Positions 25,925-34,263 of a DNA stretch of 61,333 bases are shown here, piece after piece. The DNA lies in NCBI GenBank assembly GCA_036396535.1, contig DASWKR010000056.1:1-61333 (forward strand), read 5' to 3'. Below the pieces are notes generated by a model, which searched no databases, was not told the origin of the DNA, and was given only the letters and a program-made list of their open reading frames with translations. The DNA comes from Acidimicrobiia bacterium (GTDB lineage Bacteria; Actinomycetota; Acidimicrobiia; Spongiisociales; UBA5794). Numbering within the stretch: position 1 is the stretch's first letter; every line of letters begins with the position of its first letter. The translations under genes were made by a program, and so were the position numbers.

Positions 25925-26897
25925 CGATCCTGTCTCCTTCGCCGTCGGGTTGGGCACTTGCGTCGGCCACCGTGGCCATGTCGAGAGCCAGCCGCGGCTC
26001 GTCGAACATCTTCTCCACCAGCTGGAGGTTCGTGATCTGCGGGCGCCACTTGAACACTCGCCTCTGGATCGGGTCGAAGACGATCTTCTCGAGGACGATC
26101 GCGAAGAGGATGAAGAAGAAGGCGTACCCGACGACGGCGTGCGCCCGGTGAGCGTCATACCAGAACTTGATCGTCCAGCCTGCCCCGTCCTGGCCGCCGA
26201 ACACCTCGGCGATCACGAGCCCCTTCCATCCGATCGAGAAGGCGTAGCGAACCGCGGCGAACATGAACGGCATCAGGGACGGGACGAGGACGTGGCGGGT
26301 TATCCGCTGCTGCGGGACCTGGTACGAGCGGGCCATGTCGAACAGCTCACGCGGCGTGTTCCTGACGCCTTCCCTGATGTTGACGATCACGAACGGGATT
26401 CCGGTGAGGATCACCGTCAGGATCGGGCCGGTGTGGCCGAAGCCGAATGCCAGGCTCAAGAAGAGCGCCCAGGCGAGCGCCGGCATGGCGAGGATCGCCA
26501 TCACCCAGTCGTGGAAGAAGGCGTCGACCGACTTCGAGAGGCCCATGGCGAGGCCGATGATCGTGCCGAGCACCATGGCGATGGCGAAGCCTGCGCCGAG
26601 GCGAATGAGCGATCGGCCGAACGTGGCGTAGACGTTCGCCCTCGTCGCTGCCTGGATGCCGTCGACGAACGGGTCGATCAGCTCGTCCCACATCGCGCCC
26701 CACACCTCGAGCGGCGTGGGGAGGACTTCGGCCATGAACGGCCAGATCGAGATGATGACGTTCATGGCGCCGAGCCAGAAGAGGATGACGGCAACGGGGA
26801 ACAGCATCCTGGCGAACCCGGGCGACTTCATGAAGCTCCAGAAGGCGTTGCCCACACCACGGCGAGGCGCCGAGAGCTTGCGAGCAACGTTTGCCAT
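25917..26897 (-). CDS. ABC importer permease 1, NitT/TauT family
   Basis: 326-residue membrane subunit with about six to seven TM segments. The ATPase-docking loop reads SYQVPQQRITRHVLVPSLMP near 208-227, typical of SsuC/TauC-like permeases. The N-terminus carries a cytosolic stretch before TM1 (SPGFARMLFPVAVILFW). The C-terminal tail of about 60 residues after the last TM is longer than usual. The start is ATG 26897; the frame continues upstream only as a shadow of the next permease. Two different permeases in one operon imply a heterodimeric channel. Confidence 0.9.
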   Translation of the reverse strand: MANVARKLSAPRRGVGNAFWSFMKSPGFARMLFPVAVILFWLGAMNVIISIWPFMAEVLPTPLEVWGAMWDELIDPFVDGIQAATRANVYATFGRSLIRLGAGFAIAMVLGTIIGLAMGLSKSVDAFFHDWVMAILAMPALAWALFLSLAFGFGHTGPILTVILTGIPFVIVNIREGVRNTPRELFDMARSYQVPQQRITRHVLVPSLMPFMFAAVRYAFSIGWKGLVIAEVFGGQDGAGWTIKFWYDAHRAHAVVGYAFFFILFAIVLEKIVFDPIQRRVFKWRPQITNLQLVEKMFDEPRLALDMATVADASAQPDGEGDRIDG

Positions 26898-26910
26898 CAG
26901 GTCGCTCCCA

Positions 26911-27750
26911 TCACGCCGCCGCCACTTCTTGGCGCCACCGGAAGAACCGTCGCTCGAATGCTTGGAGCACGACCTTCTCGAGGAACAACGCGAAGAAGAA
27001 GAACATGAGCACCCAGGCGAGGAACTCGTCGGTCTGGAAGAGCTGGGTGGCGAGGCGCATCTCGAAGCCGATGCCACGCGACGACGAGAACACCTCGGTG
27101 AGGACGGTGACCTTCCAGGCGATCGAGAACCCGAAACGAAGGCCTGTGAAGAGGTACGGCGCCAGGTGGGGGATGACGATGTGCCGGTTGCGGCGCAGCA
27201 GGCCCACGTCGAACGCCTTTCCCATGTCGACGAGATCCTTCGGCAACGCCCGGATCCCCTCGGAGACGTTCACCGTCACGAGGGCGAACGTCGTCAGGAC
27301 GATGGCGATGATCGGGCCGATCTCCCGGTTGCCGAAGACGATGGCGGTGATGAGCGCCCATATCAGCCCGGGGGCAGTGAGCGAGACGAGCACCGCGTCC
27401 TTGAAGAACCCCTCCAACCACCGGTTCTGGGAGATGATCCCGATGATCGCCCCGATGAGGAACGAGATGGTGAAACCGACGAAGATCCTCAGCAGCGTTG
27501 CGCGGAAGGCGTCCGGGACGTCGCCGCGTCCCCAGATGTCCCCGATCGTCTGGGCGACGCGGGTCGGACCCGGGATGAGCGCCTCCTCGAGGATCCGACC
27601 CGAGGCGAACTCCCAGATCCCGAGGAAGAACACGTACCCCAGGAACCGGAAGACCAGTTTGTTGATTCGCTCGCGCCGGAGTCGTTGCCTGAGGAGCGCT
27701 TCTTCGGTAGACGCCGCCTCAGGTCGCTCCTGCTCGACCGTTGTCGCCAC
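26911..27750 (-). CDS. ABC importer permease 2, NitT/TauT family
   Basis: 279 residues with six TM segments. Docking loop AFDVGLLRRNRHIVIPHLAP near 175-194. A GTG start at 27750 is preferred over the ATG at 27828: it has a GGGGAGAG ribosome site, while the upstream stretch overlaps the strong hairpin at 27787-27819. It is a paralogue of permease 1 (both carry a Phe-Ser-Ile-x-W-K segment after the docking loop), which supports a heterodimer. It lies 90 bases after the binding-protein gene. Confidence 0.9.
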   Translation of the reverse strand: MATTVEQERPEAASTEEALLRQRLRRERINKLVFRFLGYVFFLGIWEFASGRILEEALIPGPTRVAQTIGDIWGRGDVPDAFRATLLRIFVGFTISFLIGAIIGIISQNRWLEGFFKDAVLVSLTAPGLIWALITAIVFGNREIGPIIAIVLTTFALVTVNVSEGIRALPKDLVDMGKAFDVGLLRRNRHIVIPHLAPYLFTGLRFGFSIAWKVTVLTEVFSSSRGIGFEMRLATQLFQTDEFLAWVLMFFFFALFLEKVVLQAFERRFFRWRQEVAAA

Positions 27751-27786
27751 GGCCGCTCTCCCCTCGGATGTCTGTGTCCGGTTCGT

Positions 27787-27819
27787 CCGGGTGCGGGCCG
27801 CTGAGCGGCCCGCACCCGG
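27787..27819 (-). terminator. Perfect 15-bp hairpin between binding protein and permease
   Basis: CCGGGTGCGGGCCGC (27787-27801) pairs exactly with 27805-27819 around a TGA triloop. It starts 22 bases after the stop of the binding-protein gene and precedes the permease genes on the minus strand. There is no U-run. It probably causes partial termination or protects the upstream mRNA, so that binding protein exceeds permease. Confidence 0.7.
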
Positions 27820-27840
27820 TTGTCGCATTCAGCGTCGCCG

Positions 27841-29037
27841 CTAGGGCGCGATCGCCTCGAAGCGTGGCTGGGTGAAGCCCTCGGGCAGCACGTTCGGGTT
27901 CTCGGGATGGAGGCCGGTCATGAAGTCCCAGATCGCCCGCTCGTTCTCGATCCACGCGTCGTCGAGATACACCGACTCGACGAACCAGTCGTTGGCACCC
28001 TGCATGAACTCGGTCATCCAGGCGATGTCCTCTTCGCTCTCGACCGAGAAGTGCTGCGGGTAGATCGAGACGATCTCTGCCGTGTTGGCATCCCACAGCT
28101 CGATGCCGATCTGCCACAGCTCGAGGAACGCCTGTGCCTCGGCCGCGTGCTCCTCGTACCACCCCGCCGTCGCGGTGAACAGGTTCGACATCACGTGGTT
28201 CTCGCCATCGTCGATGGGTGAGAACTGGTTGTAGAGCTGGAACGGCATCTGCCCGTCGTACATCAGCTCGATCTCGCCCGACCGGAGCTGGGGAGCGGCC
28301 GCCTCCGGGATGATGACCGCCACTTCGCAGTCACCGCGGAGCAGGTTGCCCGGGTTGACGAAATGGTCGTTGACGAGCAGGTTGAAGTCGCCGCCGCCGA
28401 CGCGATAGTCGAGGTCATGCAACTGCTGCGCCGCCACAGTCCAGAACCCCGTGTTGGACACCGGGCTGCTCACGCAGATGTTCGAGCCGAGCGGCACGTC
28501 GGCGAGCGTCTCGTAGGGATCGCCGGCGCGCTTCATCATCGGCGAGCGCTGGAAGTTGTACTTGCCGAACGTCACCGTCTCGATCGACGTCGTCGCCTCG
28601 AGCACCGGGATCTCCTGGGTACCCATCGAGACGATGTCTCCATGGCCGCCCGCGAAGTACGTGAACTCATCCCACGTCGTGCTCGTGACGATGCGGATGT
28701 TGTTCGCCTCTTCCCACGCCGCCAGTGTGCCGGTGTCCGTCAGGTAGTCCCACACCGGGTCCGGTGCGAACGAGAACCTGATGATGGACGCCGGCTGGTC
28801 TTCCGGAACGGCGGGTTCGCCTCCACTGTCGGCGGCAGCGTCCTGTGCGTCCTGGATCGCCTGGTCGGCGGCGGCCTGAGCGGCCGCAGCGTCTTCCTGT
28901 GCCTGGTTCGCCGCGTCTATCGCTTCCTGCAGGTCCTCCTGAGTCACGCCCTCCCCGTCGGTCGAGCCGTCCGACCCACAGGCGGCCGCCAAGAGCGTCA
29001 ACATTGCGAGGAGTATGAGCCAACGCATGCGTCTCAT
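27841..29037 (-). CDS. ABC importer solute-binding lipoprotein, NMT1/TauA-like
   Basis: 398-residue binding protein. Lipobox LAAAC with Cys20. Residues about 32-75 are an unusual Ala/Gln/Asp-rich helical stretch (EAIDAANQAQED and similar) predicted as a coiled coil between the lipid anchor and the receptor. The binding domain then begins near IIRFSFAPDPVWDYL and has NMT1-like features (GHGDIVSMGT, LRGDCEVAVI). The ATG at 29037 has GGGAGGAAGG upstream; ATG 29028 is an alternative. Ligand unknown, but the shared operator links it to the catabolic genes downstream. The lead gene of the importer operon. Confidence 0.88.
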   Translation of the reverse strand: MRRMRWLILLAMLTLLAAACGSDGSTDGEGVTQEDLQEAIDAANQAQEDAAAAQAAADQAIQDAQDAAADSGGEPAVPEDQPASIIRFSFAPDPVWDYLTDTGTLAAWEEANNIRIVTSTTWDEFTYFAGGHGDIVSMGTQEIPVLEATTSIETVTFGKYNFQRSPMMKRAGDPYETLADVPLGSNICVSSPVSNTGFWTVAAQQLHDLDYRVGGGDFNLLVNDHFVNPGNLLRGDCEVAVIIPEAAAPQLRSGEIELMYDGQMPFQLYNQFSPIDDGENHVMSNLFTATAGWYEEHAAEAQAFLELWQIGIELWDANTAEIVSIYPQHFSVESEEDIAWMTEFMQGANDWFVESVYLDDAWIENERAIWDFMTGLHPENPNVLPEGFTQPRFEAIAP

Positions 29038-29116
29038 TGTCTTCGTAACCTTCCTCCCGTCGCCGTGCAACATCGCCGATCGTGCGCCATCTCCCCCCGG
29101 CGCCCTCCGACGAGGT

Positions 29117-29146
29117 CTTGAATGCATCATATATCACATATGATTC
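29117..29146. promoter_or_regulatory. Divergent promoter/operator of the importer (site A)
   Basis: The 146-base gap between the divergent binding-protein and ATPase genes holds an AT-rich core. ATCATAT (29126-29132) and ATATGAT (29138-29144) form a perfect 7-bp inverted repeat with a 5-base spacer. Each arm includes TATGAT, a good -10 box, one for each direction; CTTGAA at 29117-29122 is a possible plus-strand -35. The 13-mer AATGCATCATATA at 29121-29133 is identical to one at 58135-58147. A GntR-type repressor site is the best guess. Confidence 0.6.
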
Positions 29147-29183
29147 CCGTGCTGAGGAACGCGTCCAGCGAAGGGGAACCCGC

Positions 29184-29942
29184 ATGCAGGTGACCGTCGC
29201 CGGAGTCTCGCTGATACGACCGGCGCAGGACGGGTCGGTGAATCACACCCTGCGGGAGGTCGACTTGGTCGTCTCCGAGGGATCCGTTCACGCCATCGTC
29301 GGCCCGAACGGCTGCGGCAAGACATCGCTGCTGCGGGTCATCGCGGGCCTCGAGGAGCCGTCGTCCGGAACGATCTCGTTCACGGGTACTCGCCGCAGAG
29401 AGAATCAGGTGGCGTTCATCTTCCAGGACCCGACTCTCCTCCCGTGGTGGAACGTCGAGCGTAACGTCGGCATCGGCGCCGAGTTCAGCGGCAAACCGCG
29501 GGCCTGGTACCAGCGGGTGACCCGGTTCCACACAGAACAGTTCGGCCTGAGCGAGTTCCGCCATCGGGCTCCTCGGGCGCTCTCGCGCGGCATGCAGACG
29601 AAGGCCTCCATAGCCAGGGCATTCGCGCACGACGCGGACGTCGTCCTGCTCGACGAGCCATTCGTGCACCTCGACGCCATCTCGCGAAGGCTCATGCAGG
29701 AGGAGCTGGAGACCCATTGGCAGCTCGAGCCGCGCACATTCATCCTCGTGACCCACGACGTCGAAGAAGCCGTGCTCCTCGCTGACAGGGTCTCCGTGAT
29801 GTCGCACGCCCCCGGCCGGATGGTCGACACGATCACGGTCGACCTCGCCCGGCCCCGCTCCGGTCGCCAGGCAGAGCCCGGCTTCCGCGCCGCCATCGGA
29901 CACGTGTGGGAGGCGCTGGGACGCGGAGGAGCCATGTCGTGA
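29184..29942 (+). CDS. Second ABC ATPase, NitT/TauT family
   Basis: 252-residue ATPase divergent from the importer operon. Walker A GPNGCGKTS near 40-48, FIFQDPTLLPWW near 79, Walker B VVLLDEPF near 155 and H-loop LVTHDVEEAV near 190. The signature helix reads LSRGMQTK where most have LSGGQ or LSGGM, so the first Gly is replaced by Arg. The importer thus has two different ATPases and two permeases, and may use an ATPase heterodimer with one weak site. ATG 29184 follows AAGGGG. Its stop overlaps the next gene as GTGA. Confidence 0.9.
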   Translation: MQVTVAGVSLIRPAQDGSVNHTLREVDLVVSEGSVHAIVGPNGCGKTSLLRVIAGLEEPSSGTISFTGTRRRENQVAFIFQDPTLLPWWNVERNVGIGAEFSGKPRAWYQRVTRFHTEQFGLSEFRHRAPRALSRGMQTKASIARAFAHDADVVLLDEPFVHLDAISRRLMQEELETHWQLEPRTFILVTHDVEEAVLLADRVSVMSHAPGRMVDTITVDLARPRSGRQAEPGFRAAIGHVWEALGRGGAMS

Positions 29943-31222
29943 GCAGCCGTGCGGGAGCGCACTTCGATCGCAGACCGGGTGCTCGCAGCGGGACGCCGGG
30001 CGGAGCGCCTCCTCGCTCGGCGTCACGATCGCAACGGCTCACCGCCACGGTGGGCGCCGGCATCGCCCTCGTGGTCATCTGGCAAGCAGCGGGCACAGGA
30101 CCCCGTCCGACCCCGGCGCCGGCAGTCGACGTCGACGCACCCGGCGAGATCACGACGGACCTCGTCGCCTGGTCGGGGCCGGCGCCGGCCATCTCGATCA
30201 ACCCGCGCACGGTGGCGGCCTTCGATGGTGGCTTTGCCGCCGTCGGCGCGACCCCTGCATCGACACCCGGGGTCTGGTGGACGACCGACGGGATCGATTG
30301 GCGGGAGGCGGCTCTTCCTGCAATGCCGACCGGGATCGTGGGAGACGGCAAAGGGGTCATCTCATTCCGAGGAGCATCCGGCACCCGCCTGGAACGTGCC
30401 GGAGACGCCCTGGCGATCGTCGCCGAGTTCGAGTTGCCGGCCTTCGTGCGGCTCGGCTACGACTCAGCCCGACCGGCCATCACCGTCACCTCGCGCGGCC
30501 TGGCGATCCAATCGGTGTACGGCGAGCTGTTCTTCGGCGAGCCGCATGGCGGATTCGCCCAAGCCGTCGAGCGGGGGCAATGGGGGCTGGCGATCGACGA
30601 CCCGTGGCTGGCCGCCACCGCCCCGCGTTCTCGTCTCCCGTGTCACCCGAGACAGCTGGCATCCAACGACTACGCCCCACTCGTCGAGGCCCCGGCGGGC
30701 CTCTACGCCTTCGTGTCGGGGTCACCCGACGCCCCCCATGGCCTCTACCCGGGGTGCAGCCCGCAGCCGTGGTTCTCCGAGTCCGGCCTTGGCTGGGCGC
30801 CACTGTCCCCGGTCCCGGTCTTCCCCGAAGAGGCGCACATCTACGACGTGGCGTACCGGGAGGGGGTCTTCGTCGCTGTCGGCGGGATCGGTGACGCCGG
30901 AGTCGTCTGGACCTCGGCCGACGCCGTCGAGTGGAGCGCCCTCTCCCCCGGCTCCCTGACCCCCCTGGGAGACTCGTTTCAACCGATCTCGGTGGCTGCC
31001 GGCCCTGCAGGATGGATCATCCTCGCCGAGGACACGAGCGGCGACGGGACGCTCGGCTGGGTGTCGATCGACGGCTCGTGCTGGGATCCGCTTCCGGACG
31101 AGATCGGCGGGATGCATGCGTCGGTCGGGCGTGACAGGATCCTCGTCGCAGGGAGCGCTGCCCGTCCCGAGCTGTGGGTCGGCGAGGTGCGGCACGTCGC
31201 TGCCTCGTGCGAGAGGGGTTGA
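29939..31222 (+). CDS. Membrane-anchored protein with beta-propeller-like repeats
   Basis: 427 residues, not a recognised family. The GTG start overlaps the ATPase stop, so the two are co-translated. A basic N-terminus (about 1-32) and one TM segment (about 36-52, VGAGIALVVIWQ) are followed by an extracytoplasmic domain with sialidase-like repeats: VWWTTDGIDWREA near 111, ESGLGWAPLSP near 284, VVWTSADAVEWSAL near 322 and WVSIDGSCWDPLP near 373. This W-x-S/T-x-D-G-x-x-W pattern is seen in BNR/Asp-box-type propellers. Four cysteines lie in the outer domain. Coupling to a transporter ATPase is odd and may mark it as an accessory substrate-binding or scaffold protein. Confidence 0.65.
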   Translation: MSSRAGAHFDRRPGARSGTPGGAPPRSASRSQRLTATVGAGIALVVIWQAAGTGPRPTPAPAVDVDAPGEITTDLVAWSGPAPAISINPRTVAAFDGGFAAVGATPASTPGVWWTTDGIDWREAALPAMPTGIVGDGKGVISFRGASGTRLERAGDALAIVAEFELPAFVRLGYDSARPAITVTSRGLAIQSVYGELFFGEPHGGFAQAVERGQWGLAIDDPWLAATAPRSRLPCHPRQLASNDYAPLVEAPAGLYAFVSGSPDAPHGLYPGCSPQPWFSESGLGWAPLSPVPVFPEEAHIYDVAYREGVFVAVGGIGDAGVVWTSADAVEWSALSPGSLTPLGDSFQPISVAAGPAGWIILAEDTSGDGTLGWVSIDGSCWDPLPDEIGGMHASVGRDRILVAGSAARPELWVGEVRHVAASCERG

Positions 31223-31298
31223 GGCATGGTCTGCACGCACCTCGACGGGTCGTGACCGCCGAAACAGGGGACGGGATCGAGGGAACCGGTGGCGTCGC

Positions 31299-31880
31299 TC
31301 AGAGGGCGAGGGCACGCCGCAGCCTGGCAACCCTGCCGGCGTGATCCGTGTGGGAGACGGCGGGCAGCGGCTGCGAGTTGGTCACGGGAAGCACCACGAA
31401 GTGCGGCCCGGCTGCGGTGAGCAGCCCGCCGACCGCCGCCTCGAACTCCGACAGGGATGCGATCCTGCGCACCGTCCCGCGGCCGGTTGCGCCACCACCC
31501 TCCACGCCGCAGGCGACCCCGAGCTTCACGAAGTCGACGCGCTCCGGCAAGGGCTGACCACCCGTGATCTCGTAAGACCTGTTCTCCATGAGGAGGACGA
31601 TGAGGTTCTCCGGACCGTGGCGGGCGATGGTGACGAGCGAGCCGAGGCTCATCAGCAACCCGCCGTCTCCCTTGAGCACGATGACCCTGCGCTCGGGGCG
31701 CGCCAGCGCTAGCCCGAGCCCGAAGTCGGAGGCGTGCCCCATCCCGAACGCCAGGAAGTCGAAATCGAGGTCACTGTCGGAGACGAGGGGCCACTGCAAC
31801 GTGGTCGTCATCGTCATCACCACGACCTCGTCGGTTCGATGCCTGGCGAGCGCTCGAAGGACGTCCATCCGCTCGATCAT
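31299..31880 (-). CDS. TPP-dependent decarboxylase, TPP-binding subunit (sulfopyruvate/phosphonopyruvate type)
   Basis: 193-residue beta-type subunit of a split TPP decarboxylase like ComE or the C-terminal half of phosphonopyruvate decarboxylase. The diphosphate-Mg motif is GDGGLLM near 72-78, ending with ENRSYEITGG near 100. FGMGHASDFGLGLALA near 45-60 is the preceding TPP contact. It overlaps the alpha subunit by ATGA. The pair would decarboxylate a 3-substituted 2-oxo acid to an aldehyde; the actual substrate is unknown. The two genes are convergent with the propeller-like gene. Confidence 0.85.
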   Translation of the reverse strand: MIERMDVLRALARHRTDEVVVMTMTTTLQWPLVSDSDLDFDFLAFGMGHASDFGLGLALARPERRVIVLKGDGGLLMSLGSLVTIARHGPENLIVLLMENRSYEITGGQPLPERVDFVKLGVACGVEGGGATGRGTVRRIASLSEFEAAVGGLLTAAGPHFVVLPVTNSQPLPAVSHTDHAGRVARLRRALAL

Positions 31881-32380
31881 GGGAGGAACGGGTACCCGGT
31901 GAGGACGGCCGACGGCATCGACGTGGCAGCGGCCGTTCGGTCCATCTCCTCGATCGTCCCGATGTCATCGTCTGACATGAGTGGCACGTACGGGATGCCC
32001 CACGCGGCGAGCACCGGCTCGGTGTAGGTGTAGGCCGAATCGATCGGACGGCGGCCGGCCTCCCACCCTTCATGCCCGCGCCAGCCGATCATGAGTCGCA
32101 ACGGGATGCGAGGACCGAGCCCGCACCCGCGGATTGCGTCCCCGGCTTCCATCAGCCCCGTGTTCTGTATGACGACGATCGGCTTGGCGCCACCAGTCCA
32201 CAACCCGGCGGCGATGGCGATCGACTCGCCTTCGCGGCACGGGCAGATGACGTCGATCGAGCCGGAAGCGCCGAGAGAGTCGAAGAGCCGGGCGCTCTCG
32301 CTGTCGGGGATGACGATGGCGTGGGTGAAGCCGAGCCGCTCCAACTCGAAGACCGTGAGGGCGGCGCTGACCCCCGTCAC
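31877..32380 (-). CDS. TPP-dependent decarboxylase, pyrimidine-binding subunit
   Basis: 167-residue alpha-type (ComD-like) subunit. The catalytic Glu that activates TPP is in CREGESIAIAAG near 47-58. IVIPDSESARL near 24 and VVIQNTGLMEAGDAI near 70-84 are typical. The GTG start at 32380 overlaps the stop of a short upstream frame as GTGA. With the next gene it forms a two-subunit 2-oxo acid decarboxylase. In the island it could handle a pyruvate derivative released by aldol-type cleavage; this is inference. Confidence 0.85.
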   Translation of the reverse strand: MTGVSAALTVFELERLGFTHAIVIPDSESARLFDSLGASGSIDVICPCREGESIAIAAGLWTGGAKPIVVIQNTGLMEAGDAIRGCGLGPRIPLRLMIGWRGHEGWEAGRRPIDSAYTYTEPVLAAWGIPYVPLMSDDDIGTIEEMDRTAAATSMPSAVLTGYPFLP

Positions 32381-32526
32381 AGCTCGAGGTCCACATTCAG
32401 TCGGGAGGCGGTGCGCTCGAACTGCTGTCGGACCGCGGGCGTGATCGGCACCCCGACCGCTTCGAACAGTCGGCGGGTCATGGCGGCGATCTCCTCTGCC
32501 GGGCGGCGAATCGTCCCGTCCGGCAC
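32377..32526 (-). CDS. Possible small coupled protein, maybe frameshifted
   Basis: A 49-residue frame from GTG 32526 reads as an amphipathic helical protein (RRPAEEIAAMTRRL, then VPITPAVRQQF). Its stop overlaps the GTG of the decarboxylase alpha subunit as GTGA, the same coupling style as its neighbours. A good ATG at 32543 with a GAGGAGG site eight bases upstream lies just before it, but one base out of frame. Either the real gene starts at ATG and is broken by a one-base change (natural or error), or the GTG is used. No family recognised. Confidence 0.35.
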   Translation of the reverse strand: MPDGTIRRPAEEIAAMTRRLFEAVGVPITPAVRQQFERTASRLNVDLEL

Positions 32527-32638
32527 GAAGCCGACTCGACCATCGTCTCGACCTCCTCGGTGCCGCCCGCGGCGGGCGATCGCCGCGCCGTCCGGCGACG
32601 AGCAAGGTAGCTTGCACGATCTCGTCGAAGGATGTCGC

Positions 32639-34261
32639 TTGCGGTCAGGAGCCACGGTGCTCGTCGAATCACTGCTCGCCCAGGGGGTCGACACGCTCTT
32701 CGGCATCCCGGGGGTCGACACGCTCGCGATCTACGACGCCTTCCTGGACTACCCGGACATGCGGGTGATCAACGTGCGCCACGAGCAAGCGGCAGTGTTC
32801 ATGGCAGACGGCTACTACCGGTCGAGCGGTCGCATCGCCGCGGCGCTGACGAGCGGAGGTCCAGGCGCCCTGAACACGGTGACGGCCATGTCGACGGCAT
32901 TCACCGACAGCTCGGCGGTGCTCCACGTGATGAACGAGAACCCACCCGGGGTGCGCCGCAAGGCCCAGGGCTACTTCCACGACCTGTCCGACCAGTTCGG
33001 GATCTTCCGTCCCGTGACAGGCTTCGGCACCCAGGTCATGCTTGCTGCCGAGATTCCGGCCGCCATCGAGCGAGCTGTGTACGCCATGCGCAACCGGCGG
33101 CCGAGGCCCGCTGTCGTCGAGATCGCCTCGGAAGCCATCGCCGAGCAAACGAGCGCGCCGGCGGCGGCCCCGGCACGCATCGAGCACCGCATGCCGGATC
33201 GGGACGCGGTACGTCGGGCTGCCTCGATCGTGGCGGCGGCGGAGCGCCCCGTCATCTGGTCGGGGGGAGGCGTCATCGCCGCCGAGGCCGCCACCTCCCT
33301 GCGACGGCTCGCCGAGTGGACGGGAGCCCCCGTGCTGACGTCGCAAGCAGGGAAAGGGTCCTTCCCGCCGGAGCATCCGCTCTACCTCGGCAACTGGTCG
33401 AACGAGCAGCCGGTCCGCGACCTGCTCGCCCGCTCCGACGTCCTCGTGGCAGTCGGGACCCGGTTCTCGTACTTCCCGACCGGGGCGTGGTCCCTGCGCC
33501 TCCCGGAGACGATCGTGCAGATCGACATCGACCCGGAGGAGCTCGGACGCAACTACCGGGCGACGATCGGCATCGCAGCCGACGCGGCGATCGGGCTCGA
33601 TGCGCTCGGCGAGGCGCTCGCCGAGCTCGGATACGGCGGGCGCCCCAGCCGGGCCGACGAGGTCGCGGGCGCCCTGGCACGCATCGCGGCTGCAGTCGGC
33701 TCGTCAGATGAGCTGGCGGTGCTCGACCAGATGCGGTCGGCCATCCCGGCGTCGGCTCGCGTGTTCAACGACCCGACGACCATCGCCTTCTGGGCGCGGT
33801 CCTCGTGGATGGCCCAGGAGCCGCGAACCTGGTTCGTCCCGTCCGGATTCGGCACGCTCGGGTTCGCGTTGCCTGCCGCCATCGGGGCCAAGGTGGCTAC
33901 TCCCGAGCATGCCTCGGTGGCGGTGATCGGCGACGCCGGTGTCATGTTCACCATTCAGGACCTGATGACTGCGGTCGAGCACCGCATCCCCGTCATCGTG
34001 ATGATCTTCAACGACGAGGGGTACGGCGTCGAGCGCCGCCACCAGGACCACCTCTATGGGCGCCGCAGCGGCGTCGACATGATGGCGCCCGACTTCGTGG
34101 CGCTCGCCAAAGCCTTCGGCGCCGCCGGCGTGCGCGTCGACGACCTCGCAGACGTCGGCAAGACTGTCGAGTCGGCCCTAGACGCGACAGAGCCTGTCGT
34201 GATCGAGATCCCCAACCGCTTTCGCCACCCCGGCTACGGCGCGTGGGCGAGCTACGAGTGA
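32639..34261 (+). CDS. TPP-dependent enzyme, acetolactate synthase-like (1)
   Basis: 540-residue three-domain TPP enzyme of the AHAS/benzoylformate decarboxylase/IolD superfamily. Catalytic Glu in RHEQAAVFMADGY near 47-59; TPP motif GDAGVMFTIQD near 432 ending in FNDEGYG near 458. A TTG start at 32639 is chosen from the GAAGGA site and from the conserved N-terminus (GATVLVESLLAQGVD); nothing better is in frame. A GCAAG-GTAG-CTTGC inverted repeat sits 24-37 bases upstream. It ends two bases from the convergent second TPP enzyme. The reaction is not known; 2-oxo acid decarboxylation or cyclic diketone hydrolysis are both possible. Confidence 0.85.
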   Translation: MRSGATVLVESLLAQGVDTLFGIPGVDTLAIYDAFLDYPDMRVINVRHEQAAVFMADGYYRSSGRIAAALTSGGPGALNTVTAMSTAFTDSSAVLHVMNENPPGVRRKAQGYFHDLSDQFGIFRPVTGFGTQVMLAAEIPAAIERAVYAMRNRRPRPAVVEIASEAIAEQTSAPAAAPARIEHRMPDRDAVRRAASIVAAAERPVIWSGGGVIAAEAATSLRRLAEWTGAPVLTSQAGKGSFPPEHPLYLGNWSNEQPVRDLLARSDVLVAVGTRFSYFPTGAWSLRLPETIVQIDIDPEELGRNYRATIGIAADAAIGLDALGEALAELGYGGRPSRADEVAGALARIAAAVGSSDELAVLDQMRSAIPASARVFNDPTTIAFWARSSWMAQEPRTWFVPSGFGTLGFALPAAIGAKVATPEHASVAVIGDAGVMFTIQDLMTAVEHRIPVIVMIFNDEGYGVERRHQDHLYGRRSGVDMMAPDFVALAKAFGAAGVRVDDLADVGKTVESALDATEPVVIEIPNRFRHPGYGAWASYE

Positions 34262-34263
34262 GG

